64,000 nucleotides of DNA from Acidobacteriota bacterium (GTDB taxonomy: Bacteria > Acidobacteriota > Blastocatellia > UBA7656): the NCBI GenBank assembly GCA_038040445.1, contig JBBPIG010000028.1, forward strand, positions 24,124 to 88,123, written 5' to 3'. The position numbers and the translations under genes were made by a program. A model generated the notes under the pieces. It saw only the letters and a list, made by a program, of their open reading frames with translations. It ran no database searches and had not been told where the DNA came from. Positions 43,930-52,939 of this stretch are shown here, in pieces. The first letter of the stretch is position 1. Every line of letters starts with the position of its first letter.

Positions 43930-44409
43930 ATGAAACTGAGCGCACAGGAAGAATACGGACTCCGATGTTTGCTGCGGCTCGGAGCGCAGGGCGACGGCGG
44001 CAGCCTGACCATTCCCGAGATCAGCCGTGCGGAAGGAATCTCACCCGAATACGTCGCCAAGTTGATGCGCATCCTGCGGCAAGGAGGACTGGTCACCAGC
44101 GCACGAGGAGCAACCGGGGGCTACACGCTTTCACGCCCCGCCGAGCAGATCACGACAGGCGAAGCGCTCACGCTGCTGGGGGGACGCTTATTCGAGTCTG
44201 ATTTTTGCGAACGTCACGCTGGTGCTGAAAGCCTCTGCACACATTCGATTGATTGTTCCATTCGTTCGCTGTGGCAAGCGTTGCAGACTGCGGTTGATCA
44301 GGTGCTGACAAAGACTACGCTGAAGGACCTGTTGTGCAGTGAACCGGAAATGGTCTCGCTGATGACCGACTTGGTGAGAACCCCGGCGCGCGCTCAGCTT
44401 GGTGACTGA
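43930..44409 (+). CDS. Second Rrf2-family regulator of the SUF end
   Basis: The 159-residue protein has the winged helix MKLSAQEEYGLRCLLRLGAQ and ARGATGGYTLSRPAEQITTGEA. Cysteines C93, C103 and C109 share exactly the C-x9-C-x5-C spacing of IscR at 36856. It may bind a cluster and regulate suf, like SufR-type Rrf2 proteins reported in other phyla. Sequence similarity to the first regulator is limited to the family core, so this is not a recent copy. Confidence 0.9.
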   Translation: MKLSAQEEYGLRCLLRLGAQGDGGSLTIPEISRAEGISPEYVAKLMRILRQGGLVTSARGATGGYTLSRPAEQITTGEALTLLGGRLFESDFCERHAGAESLCTHSIDCSIRSLWQALQTAVDQVLTKTTLKDLLCSEPEMVSLMTDLVRTPARAQLGD

Positions 44410-44506
44410 CCGATCCGCGACCGGTGCGCTTCTAGCGAGGCGTCAGCTCCCTTAGGCGGGGACCGTACCCGGGGAGCGTTTCGGTCGGGGCTGGAGAAGC
44501 GAGAAG

Positions 44507-45175
44507 ATGCCTGAGAAACCAAAGCTGTCGAAGGAGCAGTTTGAAAATGGATACTGGCATGCACTTGAAGTAAAGGCGTTCGCTGATGAAATTGGCATCC
44601 CCTTGGCGTCACGACTTCGCAAGGACGAGCTCGAAGATTTGATCAGGCTCTTTTTGCGAACTGGTGAGGTAAAAGGGCCGACCAGAAATAGTCTCTCAAG
44701 ATCAGGAGTCACAGATATCGAAAAAGGACTCAATCTAAGACTTCCAGTTGTCAACTACACCAGCAACAAGGAGACAAAGGATTTCATTGTCAAAGAAGCC
44801 TTGAAGATCGCCCCAGGTCTAAAACAAAAATCAGGAGCCAGCTATCGACTCAACCGTTGGCGAGATGAGCAGATCGATAAGGGCGTCGATATCACCTACG
44901 AAGATTTGGTGAAACAATATGTTAAGTTGAACCAGATGGAAGGCGCCTTTCCTCAAGCTCCTTCGGGCCGATATATCAATTTCATCTCTGACTTCCTGGA
45001 AGCGGAAAGGAACGCAACCAGAGACGAAGCGGTAAGCGCCTGGGGACGATTGAAGAAGGTGGATATCCCCAAGAACTACCGAGCTTGGAAGAAATATCGC
45101 CAACCCACAACCGATACAGATTCGAAAACAGTCGAACTCGACGCAGCAGCGGACGTCGCTTCGAGCCGTCGCTGA
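44507..45175 (+). CDS. SAP-domain-containing protein
   Basis: The 222-residue protein begins MPEKPKLSKEQFENGYWHAL and continues with VKAFADEIGIPLASRLRKDELEDLIRLFL in outline, a SAP-type DNA-binding helix pair of the bacterial kind. The rest is basic and helical (KQKSGASYRLNRWRDEQIDKG, YINFISDFLEAERNATRDEA). The role is unknown; nucleic-acid binding is likely from the fold. Its codon use looks AT-richer than that of the suf genes. It lies at the left edge of a mosaic region. Confidence 0.72.
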   Translation: MPEKPKLSKEQFENGYWHALEVKAFADEIGIPLASRLRKDELEDLIRLFLRTGEVKGPTRNSLSRSGVTDIEKGLNLRLPVVNYTSNKETKDFIVKEALKIAPGLKQKSGASYRLNRWRDEQIDKGVDITYEDLVKQYVKLNQMEGAFPQAPSGRYINFISDFLEAERNATRDEAVSAWGRLKKVDIPKNYRAWKKYRQPTTDTDSKTVELDAAADVASSRR

Positions 45176-45185
45176 GCGTCACTCG

Positions 45186-45422
45186 GTGCAGCTTGGTGAT
45201 CAGGGCTTTCTTGAGGGTTTGCCAAATATCAACAATGGCAAGCCTGACCCCCAGCCTGACCCCCAGGAGACGTGTCCTCATGATCCCGAATTCCCAACAC
45301 TCGATGAATACGAACTCGAAATGAAATACAGCGAGGGCCAGGGGATATGGCATTGCTTTGCAAAACCCATTGGCACATTGGGCGCAGGCCTTGTGCGCTG
45401 CTCAGCGCGCTATCGATTCTAG
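45186..45422 (+). CDS. Doubtful small ORF
   Basis: From GTG 45186 a 78-residue frame reads MQLGDQGFLEGLPNINNGKP and later LDEYELEMKYSEGQGIWHCF. The composition is protein-like, with a 12-bp tandem repeat coding PDPQ twice. Its end overlaps the 3' end of a decayed aminotransferase on the other strand, and there is no clear ribosome site. It may be a gene fragment. Confidence 0.25.
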   Translation: MQLGDQGFLEGLPNINNGKPDPQPDPQETCPHDPEFPTLDEYELEMKYSEGQGIWHCFAKPIGTLGAGLVRCSARYRF

Positions 45423-45850
45423 TTTCTGCAAGCGCTCTTCTGCTGCCGCCAGCGTTTCGTCTCTCTTGCAGAACGTGAATCTCACCTGACTGCGGCCCAG
45501 TTCCGGTTCGTGATAGAAGCTGCTTCCGGGCACCACCGCGACGCCAATGTCTTTCACCAAAAACTTGGAGAACTCGACGTCATCCTTGTAGCCGAACGCG
45601 CTGATGTCGGTCATCACGCAATAACACCATCCGGGATCGCAGAAGCGGAAGCCCGCGTCTTTTCCGCCGCATAGCGTAATCCGCTTGCAGATTATCGTAG
45701 CGCGGGCGAGGTCGTCACTACCCTCGAACACCGGCTTCCTAGAATGGCCCTGCGGCGCGTACGGTTCGGAAGTCGTGTCTCCCTGCGAATCGCCTGAGTG
45801 ATCTCAGGCGGGCCGATCGTGTGTCCAACCCGCAGCCGTTGACTGAATAT
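45402..45850 (-). pseudogene. Decayed 3' copy of the aminotransferase at 47982
   Basis: Read leftward, 45402-45630 encodes a C-terminus nearly identical to the intact enzyme (VMTDISAFGYKDDVEFSKFL, VVPGSSFYHEPELG, VRFTFCKRDETL). Further 5' it matches at the DNA level with deletions; CTGAGTGATCTCAGGCGG near 45794 and GACTGAATA at 45841 match 48392 onward. Similarity stops at about 45850. There is no start, no lysine motif and the frame is broken. It is a partial duplicate of the gene at 47982-49154. Confidence 0.88.
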
Positions 45851-46062
45851 CGTCTATCTTGATATCGACTTTGTTATTGGCCGGGGGGGCGCATACCTCT
45901 TTCTTTTCGACACTTGAAATCAACGGAGCAGATAAGGTCAGTAGAAGGTCTGGAATGAGCCGCGATTGCGTAGTATGAGTGACACTGAACTCCTTGACTT
46001 TCAGCCAACCCAGGTATACCTATGTTGTGAGTTTCACTTCAACCCGGAAAAGGAGGAACGCG

Positions 46063-47505
46063 ATGGAGACTCTATCATTTTCAAACGTAAACAGGCGCGT
46101 TTTTATCAAGGGCCTTGGGTTCGTCAGTATTGGACTCCTTATGAGCACCATGGGAGGTTGTGAACAGTTAGCCGAAGCCATTAGAAACAGACCCACAAGG
46201 CGGCGGTTGCGAACTGGCTCGGCGGAAGTGGACGCGGATATTGATACCTATAGACAAGCGGTGACATTAATGAAGGGTTTAGCCGCAGGCGACCAGAGAA
46301 GCTGGAACAATCAGGCTGCGATACATGGCACCGCCGCCGGGTTTAACTTCTGCGAGCATGGCACCGATCATTTCTTCGACTGGCACAGAGGCTACCTCTT
46401 CTATTTCGAAAAGATTTGCCAAAAGCTCACGGGCAACGCACATTTTGGATTGCCTTATTGGAATTGGAATCAAAATCCCGATATCCATCCCGCCTTTTTG
46501 GACGCAAGCAGTGTTCTTTTTCTGGGAAGAACACGGACGACAATGACTGGTGCTGGAACCACTACGACGGCCGCGCTGGATCCCATCTTCGCGGATACAA
46601 ATTTTTTCACTTTCCGGCAGCAGTTAGAGGGCACACCGCACAACAATGTGCATACCCACATTGGAGGTACGCTGGGCGGTTTCTCCTCGGCACAGGATCC
46701 TCTTTTCTGGATGCATCACTGCATGATTGATTATTGTTGGGCGAAGTGGAACATCGACTTAGGAAACAACAATACGAATGACCCGGCGTGGGTCAATACC
46801 GACAATGGTCAGTTCGTAGATGCTGATGGAAATCCCGCGACGACAACCGCGGGACTTACGACGATCATGCCCTTGCTTAGTTACCAATACGAAAGCAGCG
46901 CGATTGGCAGCTCGCCGGCGCTTGCAGCTATCAAGACCAAGAGTGAGTTTCAAAAGGTTGAAAAGAGAATCAGGGCGGGCGCAGACATCCGGTTTGACAT
47001 CAAACAGAGAATTCAGCTTGCTGAAAAAACGGCCATAAGTATCGCAAGGCCTTTCTCGAAGGAAACAAGATTGTCCACCGGCGACTTCGCCGGTATCATT
47101 AATAGTGATGTGGCGAAGGAAAGAATATTCGCTAGCATTGAGTACGCGCAGCTCCCCGCCAGCAGCGATTTTGCTGTTCGGGTATTCATCAATCTGCCGA
47201 ACGCCAGTGTCGCCACTCCCATCGATGATCCGCACTACGCCGGCAGCTTCTCGTTTTTTGGGACCGAACAGCCAGACGCGCCCGATCACGGTGGACATAA
47301 GCACCCGGCGCCGAAGTTCCTGGTGAACATCACCGACACGTTACAGAGGCTTAAGAGAAATCAAGAGCTTAGGGACGGCAGCCCCATATCGGTCCAGTTG
47401 GTGGCTGCGCCCTTCGCTGGAAAGTTTGAAAAAGAGGATACGCAACTGGCATTGGACAAGATCGAGATTATTGTCACGCCTGTGGTGATAAATAGTGCCC
47501 AGTAG
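46063..47505 (+). CDS. Tyrosinase-family copper oxidase with twin-Arg type signal
   Basis: The strong ribosome site AAAAGGAGG sets the start at 46063, giving 480 residues. NRRVFIKGLGF at residues 10-20 looks like a twin-arginine signal, followed by a hydrophobic stretch ending GGC, a possible lipobox. Copper A ligands are in IHGTA, FCEHGTDHFFDWHRGY; copper B in NNVHTHIGG and DPLFWMHHCMIDYCW. CEH suggests a Cys-His thioether as in fungal tyrosinases. It oxidises phenols to quinones. A C-terminal ~200-residue domain may cover the site. AT-rich relative to neighbours. Confidence 0.9.
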   Translation: METLSFSNVNRRVFIKGLGFVSIGLLMSTMGGCEQLAEAIRNRPTRRRLRTGSAEVDADIDTYRQAVTLMKGLAAGDQRSWNNQAAIHGTAAGFNFCEHGTDHFFDWHRGYLFYFEKICQKLTGNAHFGLPYWNWNQNPDIHPAFLDASSVLFLGRTRTTMTGAGTTTTAALDPIFADTNFFTFRQQLEGTPHNNVHTHIGGTLGGFSSAQDPLFWMHHCMIDYCWAKWNIDLGNNNTNDPAWVNTDNGQFVDADGNPATTTAGLTTIMPLLSYQYESSAIGSSPALAAIKTKSEFQKVEKRIRAGADIRFDIKQRIQLAEKTAISIARPFSKETRLSTGDFAGIINSDVAKERIFASIEYAQLPASSDFAVRVFINLPNASVATPIDDPHYAGSFSFFGTEQPDAPDHGGHKHPAPKFLVNITDTLQRLKRNQELRDGSPISVQLVAAPFAGKFEKEDTQLALDKIEIIVTPVVINSAQ

Positions 47506-47527
47506 GAAAAGGCAGTTTGGAGTAATC

Positions 47528-47974
47528 ATGTCAGGAAAAGGGGCGCTTCGTAGAGCGTGTTGTTGTTTGTTCCTCGTCGTGATGTGTGGCGCTGCGTGCA
47601 ATGGGGGTAGGCTGGTTAAGAGCGATACCTTGTATTACCTGGATGCTAAAACAACAAGTATTGTTCAGACGATTGAACCTAAGGATATGGTCCAGGAAGG
47701 CTGCAAGTTTGTTCAGGTAGAAGTGGCTAAGATCGTCAACCCAAAATTGCATTCCCTCACATTTGAAGTACGCTATCAGTTGGGCGATGAGAAAACATAC
47801 CTGGGCAGCTTTAGTCCTTTTCCGGCAGACAATCCGGGGAAATTCATTGTGGCCACACAAGGTAAAGTGAAGAATCGAGGAGCAATCATTCTAAGTCTGG
47901 TGATGCCTGACAAGATCGACGCCAATGACACGGTACAAGTGACCGTAAAGAGAATGACGTTTCTCAGAGAGTAA
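47528..47974 (+). CDS. Lipoprotein encoded with the tyrosinase
   Basis: ATG 47528 gives a 148-residue precursor with signal sequence and lipobox MCGAAC. The mature part has VEVAKIVNPKLHSLTFEVRYQ, a single beta-sandwich-like domain, and ends TVQVTVKRMTFLRE. I do not recognise the family. It starts 22 bp after the tyrosinase stop. An earlier in-frame ATG at 47495 lies within the tyrosinase end. It could help secretion, copper loading or anchoring of the oxidase; this is only a guess from position. Confidence 0.7.
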   Translation: MSGKGALRRACCCLFLVVMCGAACNGGRLVKSDTLYYLDAKTTSIVQTIEPKDMVQEGCKFVQVEVAKIVNPKLHSLTFEVRYQLGDEKTYLGSFSPFPADNPGKFIVATQGKVKNRGAIILSLVMPDKIDANDTVQVTVKRMTFLRE

Positions 47975-47981
47975 TTCAAAC

Positions 47982-49154
47982 TCACCGCGCAATCCACTTC
48001 AGTCTTTGCAGTCGTTCCTCTGCCGCCGACAGCGTTTCGTCTTTCTTGCAGAACGTGAATCTCACCTGAGTGCGGCCCAGTTCCGGCTCGTGATAAAAGC
48101 TGCTTCCCGGTACCACCGCGACGCCGATGTCTTTCACCAGAAACTTGGAGAACTCGACGTCATCCTTGTAGCCGAATGCGCTGATGTCGGTCATCACATA
48201 GTAAGCCCCATCCGGATCGAAACACAGGAAGCCCGCATCCTTCAGCACCGGCAGCAGTCGATTGCGCCTCACAGTGTAGTCCGCTTGCAGATGATCGTAG
48301 TATGACCGAGGTAGTCTCAAAGCATGCACGCCCGCTTCCTGCAATGGAGCCGCTGCGCCTACAGTGAGGAAGTCATGCACCTTTCGAATCGCTTGAGTGA
48401 TCTCAGGCGGACCGATCGTGTAGCCGACTCGCCAGCCGGTGACTGAATAAGTCTTCGAAAGCCCGTTGATCGTGATTGTGCGGTCGCGCATGCCTTCGAG
48501 CGTTGCGATGGCGATGTGCTTCTTGTCGTTGAACAGGATGTGCTCGTAGATCTCATCGGTGATCGCGATGGCGTTCCACTTGTGACAAAGCTCGGCAATG
48601 GTTTGAAGCTCTTCCCGGCTGAAGACTTTTCCGGTCGGGTTGTTCGGAGTGTTGATGATGATTGCCTTGGTGTTGTCATTGAAGGCCGCTGCCAGCTCGT
48701 CCGGATCAAATGACCAGTCGGGTGCGTGCAATGTCACGAAGCGAGGCGTCGCGCCCGACAGTATCGCGTCAGGTCCGTAGTTCTCATAGAAGGGTTCGAA
48801 GACGATCACCTCATCGCCCGGATTCACGATCGCCATCAGCGCAGCGATCATCGCCTCGGTTGAGCCGCAGGTGACAGTGATCTCGCGCTCCGGGTCTACT
48901 TCGAGGCCCAGGTACCACGAAGACTTTTCGGCAATCGCGTCTCGAAACTTCTTCGCGCCCCAGGTGATCGCGTACTGATTCACGTCGGCCATGATCGCGT
49001 CGCAAGCGGCGAGCTTTATCTCTTCGGGCGCGGAGAAATCAGGAAAGCCCTGCGAGAGGTTGATCGCGCCGTAGAGGTTTGCCTGCCGGGTCATTTCGCG
49101 GATGACGGATTCGGTGAACTGTTCTGCTTTGTGGGATATGATCTGTTTGGGCAT
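47982..49154 (-). CDS. Class I PLP aminotransferase (methionine/kynurenine type)
   Basis: The 390-residue enzyme has INLSQGFPDFSAPEEI near the start, substrate loop TPNNPTGKVFSREEL, NGLSKTYSVTGWRVGYT with the PLP Lys, and C-terminal GRTQVRFTFCKKDE with the carboxylate-binding Arg. This set is typical for the group that contains kynurenine-oxoglutarate and methionine aminotransferases (YbdL-like). A decayed partial copy lies at 45402-45850 on the same strand, with the tyrosinase pair between. Exact substrate not assigned. Confidence 0.92.
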   Translation of the reverse strand: MPKQIISHKAEQFTESVIREMTRQANLYGAINLSQGFPDFSAPEEIKLAACDAIMADVNQYAITWGAKKFRDAIAEKSSWYLGLEVDPEREITVTCGSTEAMIAALMAIVNPGDEVIVFEPFYENYGPDAILSGATPRFVTLHAPDWSFDPDELAAAFNDNTKAIIINTPNNPTGKVFSREELQTIAELCHKWNAIAITDEIYEHILFNDKKHIAIATLEGMRDRTITINGLSKTYSVTGWRVGYTIGPPEITQAIRKVHDFLTVGAAAPLQEAGVHALRLPRSYYDHLQADYTVRRNRLLPVLKDAGFLCFDPDGAYYVMTDISAFGYKDDVEFSKFLVKDIGVAVVPGSSFYHEPELGRTQVRFTFCKKDETLSAAEERLQRLKWIAR

Positions 49155-49169
49155 CGCGGTTTAGTGCTC

Positions 49170-49472
49170 TTAGCTTCGCTTCGATGATTTTGCCTGGCGA
49201 GTCTTTCGAGTCACAGGGCTGGACTTGGCTTTGCCTTCATTTTCATCCAGCCAATTCTTGAGGTCGTTGGCGGCTTTGAAATCAAGCAGCGCTTCGGCGA
49301 GCGCCTCGACCTTGTTGAGCGGCAGCTTGCGAATCCGCGACTGTAAGCTAGGACCAAGCTCGCCGCAGCGGCGAGTCAACAGCCGCAGTACAAGTGTGAT
49401 CTCGCCCTCCTGCCGACCCTGCTTCAAACCCTGCCGTATTCCCTGCTTCATCCAACTTGCCACGATTTCCAT
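49170..49472 (-). CDS. DUF4351 fragment of an Rpn-type nuclease
   Basis: The 100-residue product holds the DUF4351 tail (GEITLVLRLLTRRCGELGPSLQSRIRKLPL) preceded by MKQGIRQGLKQGRQEG. Rpn/PDDEXK recombination-promoting nucleases normally have about 200 residues of nuclease domain before this; here the start overlaps the upstream stop (TAATG) and the nuclease part is missing. It is either a leftover or a stand-alone DUF4351 protein. The tail is Lys/Ser-rich. Confidence 0.7.
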   Translation of the reverse strand: MEIVASWMKQGIRQGLKQGRQEGEITLVLRLLTRRCGELGPSLQSRIRKLPLNKVEALAEALLDFKAANDLKNWLDENEGKAKSSPVTRKTRQAKSSKRS

Positions 49473-50467
49473 TATTTCTTCTCAACTTCCTGCTTCAGTT
49501 GCTCGATGATCGATTCAACCGCGGAAGCATATTCGCCCTCGGGGTCGAGCCGCAAGTAATGGCGATATGCTTCAATCGCCTCTTTGTTGCGGCTGGCTTT
49601 TTCGAGAATCTCCGCAAGCTGATAGTAGAGAATCGGCTCGGTCTCCATGTCTTGGATTATTCCGATTCGATATTCCTTGACCGCTTCATCGACGCTCCCT
49701 TGTTCATTCAGGGCGATAGCCAGGCCGATGTGGGCTTCGAATGAATTCCCCCGCGCAAGTCGAAGCGCTTTTCTGTATTCAACGATCGATTCGTCACCGA
49801 GCCCCTGATGGCGACGGAGATTAGCAAGCACAGTCTGCGCTTCTATTAGCGTACCGCCGCCAGTCTTGATCGCTGCTTGAATCTGTTTTTCGGCTTCCTG
49901 GAACTCCTGCAACGGGATCAAGCTGCGCGCCATCCCGATTCGCGCTTCAGGAAAGGAGCGCAGCGCCAGAGCCTGCTTGTATTCCTCAACCGCATCTCTG
50001 TTCTTACCTTTGTCGCGGAGCGCCTCCGCCTTCTGATAGCGCAACGTAGGCTCGTCACTGGTTTGCTGCTGAGTTACTTTCAGGGTTCTACTTCCGCCGG
50101 CGGCAACGATAGTTGACCCCCTCCAATCAGCGTAGCCAACCGTTCTCACTCGGACCGGGTGCGAACCTGCGATCACGCGTGGAAGATCAAGCTCGCCGTT
50201 GTCGGCGGTGACTCCGTGACGAACGTTGTTGATGAAGACAACCGTGGCGGGGTGTCCCGTGATTACTTTCAATGCGCCGGTGCGCGCACGAGCCGCCACC
50301 GGGGTCTTTCCGCCGGATGATCTGGGATTCTTTTGAGGCTGCGCTTTTGTTTGCGCGACCGCGCATGCCAGCAGGACGATCAGGCAGGCAGTTGCCGAGA
50401 GCCGGTTTAGCAAAGAGGCGTCGAGGACAAAGAGGCGGCGCAGAGTCAAAAAATCTCTCCGCAACAT
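49472..50467 (-). CDS. Exported PEGA-like/TPR protein
   Basis: From ATG 50467 the 331-residue precursor has a signal peptide (LSATACLIVLLACAVAQTKA). A PEGA-like domain follows (TVVFINNVRHGVTADNGELDLPRVIAGSHPVRVRTVGY in outline), then five TPR units such as AVEEYKQALALRSFPEA and AIEAYRHYLRLDPEGEY. PEGA domains often occur in envelope proteins. An in-frame ATG at 50533 would overlap the slt stop as ATGA and give 353 residues without a clear signal peptide. It follows slt in the same operon. Confidence 0.72.
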   Translation of the reverse strand: MLRRDFLTLRRLFVLDASLLNRLSATACLIVLLACAVAQTKAQPQKNPRSSGGKTPVAARARTGALKVITGHPATVVFINNVRHGVTADNGELDLPRVIAGSHPVRVRTVGYADWRGSTIVAAGGSRTLKVTQQQTSDEPTLRYQKAEALRDKGKNRDAVEEYKQALALRSFPEARIGMARSLIPLQEFQEAEKQIQAAIKTGGGTLIEAQTVLANLRRHQGLGDESIVEYRKALRLARGNSFEAHIGLAIALNEQGSVDEAVKEYRIGIIQDMETEPILYYQLAEILEKASRNKEAIEAYRHYLRLDPEGEYASAVESIIEQLKQEVEKK

Positions 50468-50532
50468 CGACGTCCTGAGCGCCACTTCGGTCAATGCTTT
50501 TGCCACGAGCAAGTGTGAGTTCTGGAGAATCA

Positions 50533-52770
50533 TCACTCCTTGTAAAGCCTTCGATAGTTCGCGGCGTAGCGAAGAACGCCTTGAACATATCCGCGCGTCT
50601 CGGAGAAGGGGATGCTCTCGATCCAATCTTCGATGTCCAGCGAGCCGCGCTCGGCGATCCACCGCTGCGCTCGCGCCGGCCCCGCGTTGTAGCCCGCCGC
50701 CGCGTACTCGATACGCCCGAACTGCCCGAGCATCTGAGCGAGGTAGTTCATTCCGAGCTTGATGTTGAGCGCCGGATTGTAGAGGTCAGCCGCGGCTATC
50801 GTGCCGTTGCCTTGCCGCTTCGAGATCAATTGCCCGGTTGCGGGCATAACTTGCATGAGCCCACGAGCTCCTACCCGCGAAATGGCGTTCGGGTTGAAAA
50901 CGCTCTCCTGGCGAATCAATCCGGCGGCAACAAACGGATCGATCCCATAGCGTTTTGCCTCTTGCTTGATCGTGCTCCAGGCGATCAGCGGGAAAAAAAT
51001 CTCCCACGCTTCACGCGGCACGTCTGACTCGCGGTAAGAATACAGATCGGGATAACCTTTTCGCAGAACGAGCGTCGCTTGAAAGCTCTCGCCGCGCCGC
51101 GAGTATAGGCTGGCCAGCCGAAGGTTGATCTTCGGCGACGTGGGCGCGGCCTCCAGCGCTTTGTTCAATTCTTTGATCGCGAGCTCGTCGAGCCCGATCA
51201 CCTCGAGGTCACTGGCCTTCGCGATGCGCCCGGCTTCAGACCCGTCGGCTGTTTCACGGGCGGGTTCAAAATAGGTAACATTGGCGTGAATACTCTCGAG
51301 GTCGGAGCCTGGCCCGGGCTGCTCGGGCCTGAGCGCCGGTTCCGCTTTGCGCAATGCGGCCGAGCGAAGACCGGCGACGTACCCGTGATAACCGTAGCGG
51401 TAACGCTCGTTGACGAAATCGTACAGGGCAAGCGCCCGCGATTTGTGTCCAAGCCGCTCCTCGGATTTCGCTGCCCACAAACAAGCCTCGCCGATGAACT
51501 TGGTGTCGGGATAACGGTAGCTCGCGAGGTGTTGCTCGAGTATTCGCGCCGCGTCGGCATAGTTCTTTGACCGGTACGCAAACCAACCAAGACTATAGGA
51601 AGCTTCGGGCGCATATTGACTCTTTGGAAAAGAAGCCAGCAACTGCCGATAGCGGCTCGCCGCTTCAGCTTCGCGGTCCTGCTTGTTCAAGTAAGCCGCC
51701 AGATTGTAAAGCGCTTCTCTCGACCACCGGCTCTTCGGATACTGACTGAGCATGCGATCGACCAGAAGCGAAGACTCCGCGAAACGGCTCGCGCGACGTA
51801 ACGCTTCGGCCTGATGAAAGATGGCTTCAGCGCGCAGCTCGGGGTTGCGATCGTTCACTCGCATGAGCGCGGTTACTGCTGGAGCAGGCTGTTTGCTGTT
51901 CATCAGACTGACGCCGCGGCGCAGATGAATCTCATCGATGCGGTCCGCTTCAGGGAAACGCGCGAGCAACTGCTCATATGCGCCAGCGGACTCGGCAAAC
52001 TGTCTCGCGTTGAAAAGCGCGTCGGCGCGTATGCGCTCCTCCGCAAATGAACCGGGGTTGTCTTTGGGTGACGCATTGAGCGCGCTGAGCCTCGCTTCGG
52101 CCTGTACGCGTGCGCTGGTCGCGGGCAGCTCGTAGTAAATCCGGCGATACGACGTCATCGCCTGAACGGTCTTCCCCATTGCCTCGTAGCTTTGTGCCGT
52201 CACGTAAATCGCATCCGCGTCGTTCGCTTCAACCATTCGCGCCAGCTCTTTGATTGCGCCCGCAGGATTCCCGAGCGCGACGGCCATCTCGGCGGCTCGC
52301 AGGGTTGCCTCGCGAACCTTCAAAGAATCTGGATACTTGGCGTAAACCGTGCCGTAGTCGCGGCGCGCCTCGCTCTTCGCATCGCTCGCCGCCTCGTTCT
52401 CGGCGCGATAAAAGAACGCGTAGTCGCCGAGCGCGGTCGTCGCACTTATGGCTCGCGCATCTAGAGCTTCCAGCGCAGCCTGATAGTTCTGCGATGAGTA
52501 GTAAAGGTAGCCTCGCAGAAAACGAGCGAGCGACGCAGCTCGCGTTCGCGGGTATCGCGCCTCGATGCGAGTCAGATCACTCACAGCCGGTCGCCCGGAC
52601 GCGCCACGCACCAACTCACGAAGCTCTTCGATGCCGCTGTCGGGTTCAGCCAGGCCACGCTGACACGACACCGTCATCGGAGTGACGAGGGTCAGCAAAG
52701 CTAAAACAACGATAGCGACGCCTCTTTGAAGGTTCATCAAAGGACGGCTAGTGCGCATTGGACTGAGCAT
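50533..52770 (-). CDS. slt: Soluble lytic transglycosylase
   Basis: The 745-residue precursor has an N-terminal hydrophobic segment ending in VSC, a possible lipobox. A long superhelical TPR-like part follows (residues about 60-560, e.g. YNLAAYLNKQDREAEAASRY). The C-terminal SLT domain shows IRQESVFNPNAISRVGARGL with the catalytic Glu, MQVMPATG and AAAGYNAGPARAQRW. It cleaves peptidoglycan glycan strands, forming 1,6-anhydro ends. Its stop overlaps the possible start of the next gene. Confidence 0.93.
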   Translation of the reverse strand: MLSPMRTSRPLMNLQRGVAIVVLALLTLVTPMTVSCQRGLAEPDSGIEELRELVRGASGRPAVSDLTRIEARYPRTRAASLARFLRGYLYYSSQNYQAALEALDARAISATTALGDYAFFYRAENEAASDAKSEARRDYGTVYAKYPDSLKVREATLRAAEMAVALGNPAGAIKELARMVEANDADAIYVTAQSYEAMGKTVQAMTSYRRIYYELPATSARVQAEARLSALNASPKDNPGSFAEERIRADALFNARQFAESAGAYEQLLARFPEADRIDEIHLRRGVSLMNSKQPAPAVTALMRVNDRNPELRAEAIFHQAEALRRASRFAESSLLVDRMLSQYPKSRWSREALYNLAAYLNKQDREAEAASRYRQLLASFPKSQYAPEASYSLGWFAYRSKNYADAARILEQHLASYRYPDTKFIGEACLWAAKSEERLGHKSRALALYDFVNERYRYGYHGYVAGLRSAALRKAEPALRPEQPGPGSDLESIHANVTYFEPARETADGSEAGRIAKASDLEVIGLDELAIKELNKALEAAPTSPKINLRLASLYSRRGESFQATLVLRKGYPDLYSYRESDVPREAWEIFFPLIAWSTIKQEAKRYGIDPFVAAGLIRQESVFNPNAISRVGARGLMQVMPATGQLISKRQGNGTIAAADLYNPALNIKLGMNYLAQMLGQFGRIEYAAAGYNAGPARAQRWIAERGSLDIEDWIESIPFSETRGYVQGVLRYAANYRRLYKE

Positions 52771-52858
52771 GGAAAACTCCTCGACCAGCGGTATGCGACG
52801 GGGCTGATGGGGATTATTGCGAAAGGGTTCGTGGAAATCAAACTAACCAGGCCGCCGC

Positions 52859-52939
52859 GTAGCGCAGACTTTTAGTCTGTGCCGGGTAACTCCGCCGTAA
52901 GCGCAAGCGCCGGACACAGACTAATAAAGTCTATGCTAC
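52859..52939. repeat. Inverted repeat upstream of slt
   Basis: GTAGCGCAGACTTTTAGTCTGTG (in parts, 52859-52881) is matched by CACAGACTAATAAAGTCTATGCTAC (52915-52939). Each arm also folds alone through AGACT/AGTCT. It occupies the gap between the GAF protein's stop and the slt start. Confidence 0.8.

Noticed and set aside
45985..46025. TTGACT...TATACC promoter before the tyrosinase
   Set aside because: The boxes are only about 15 bp apart, outside the usual range, so I did not list it.
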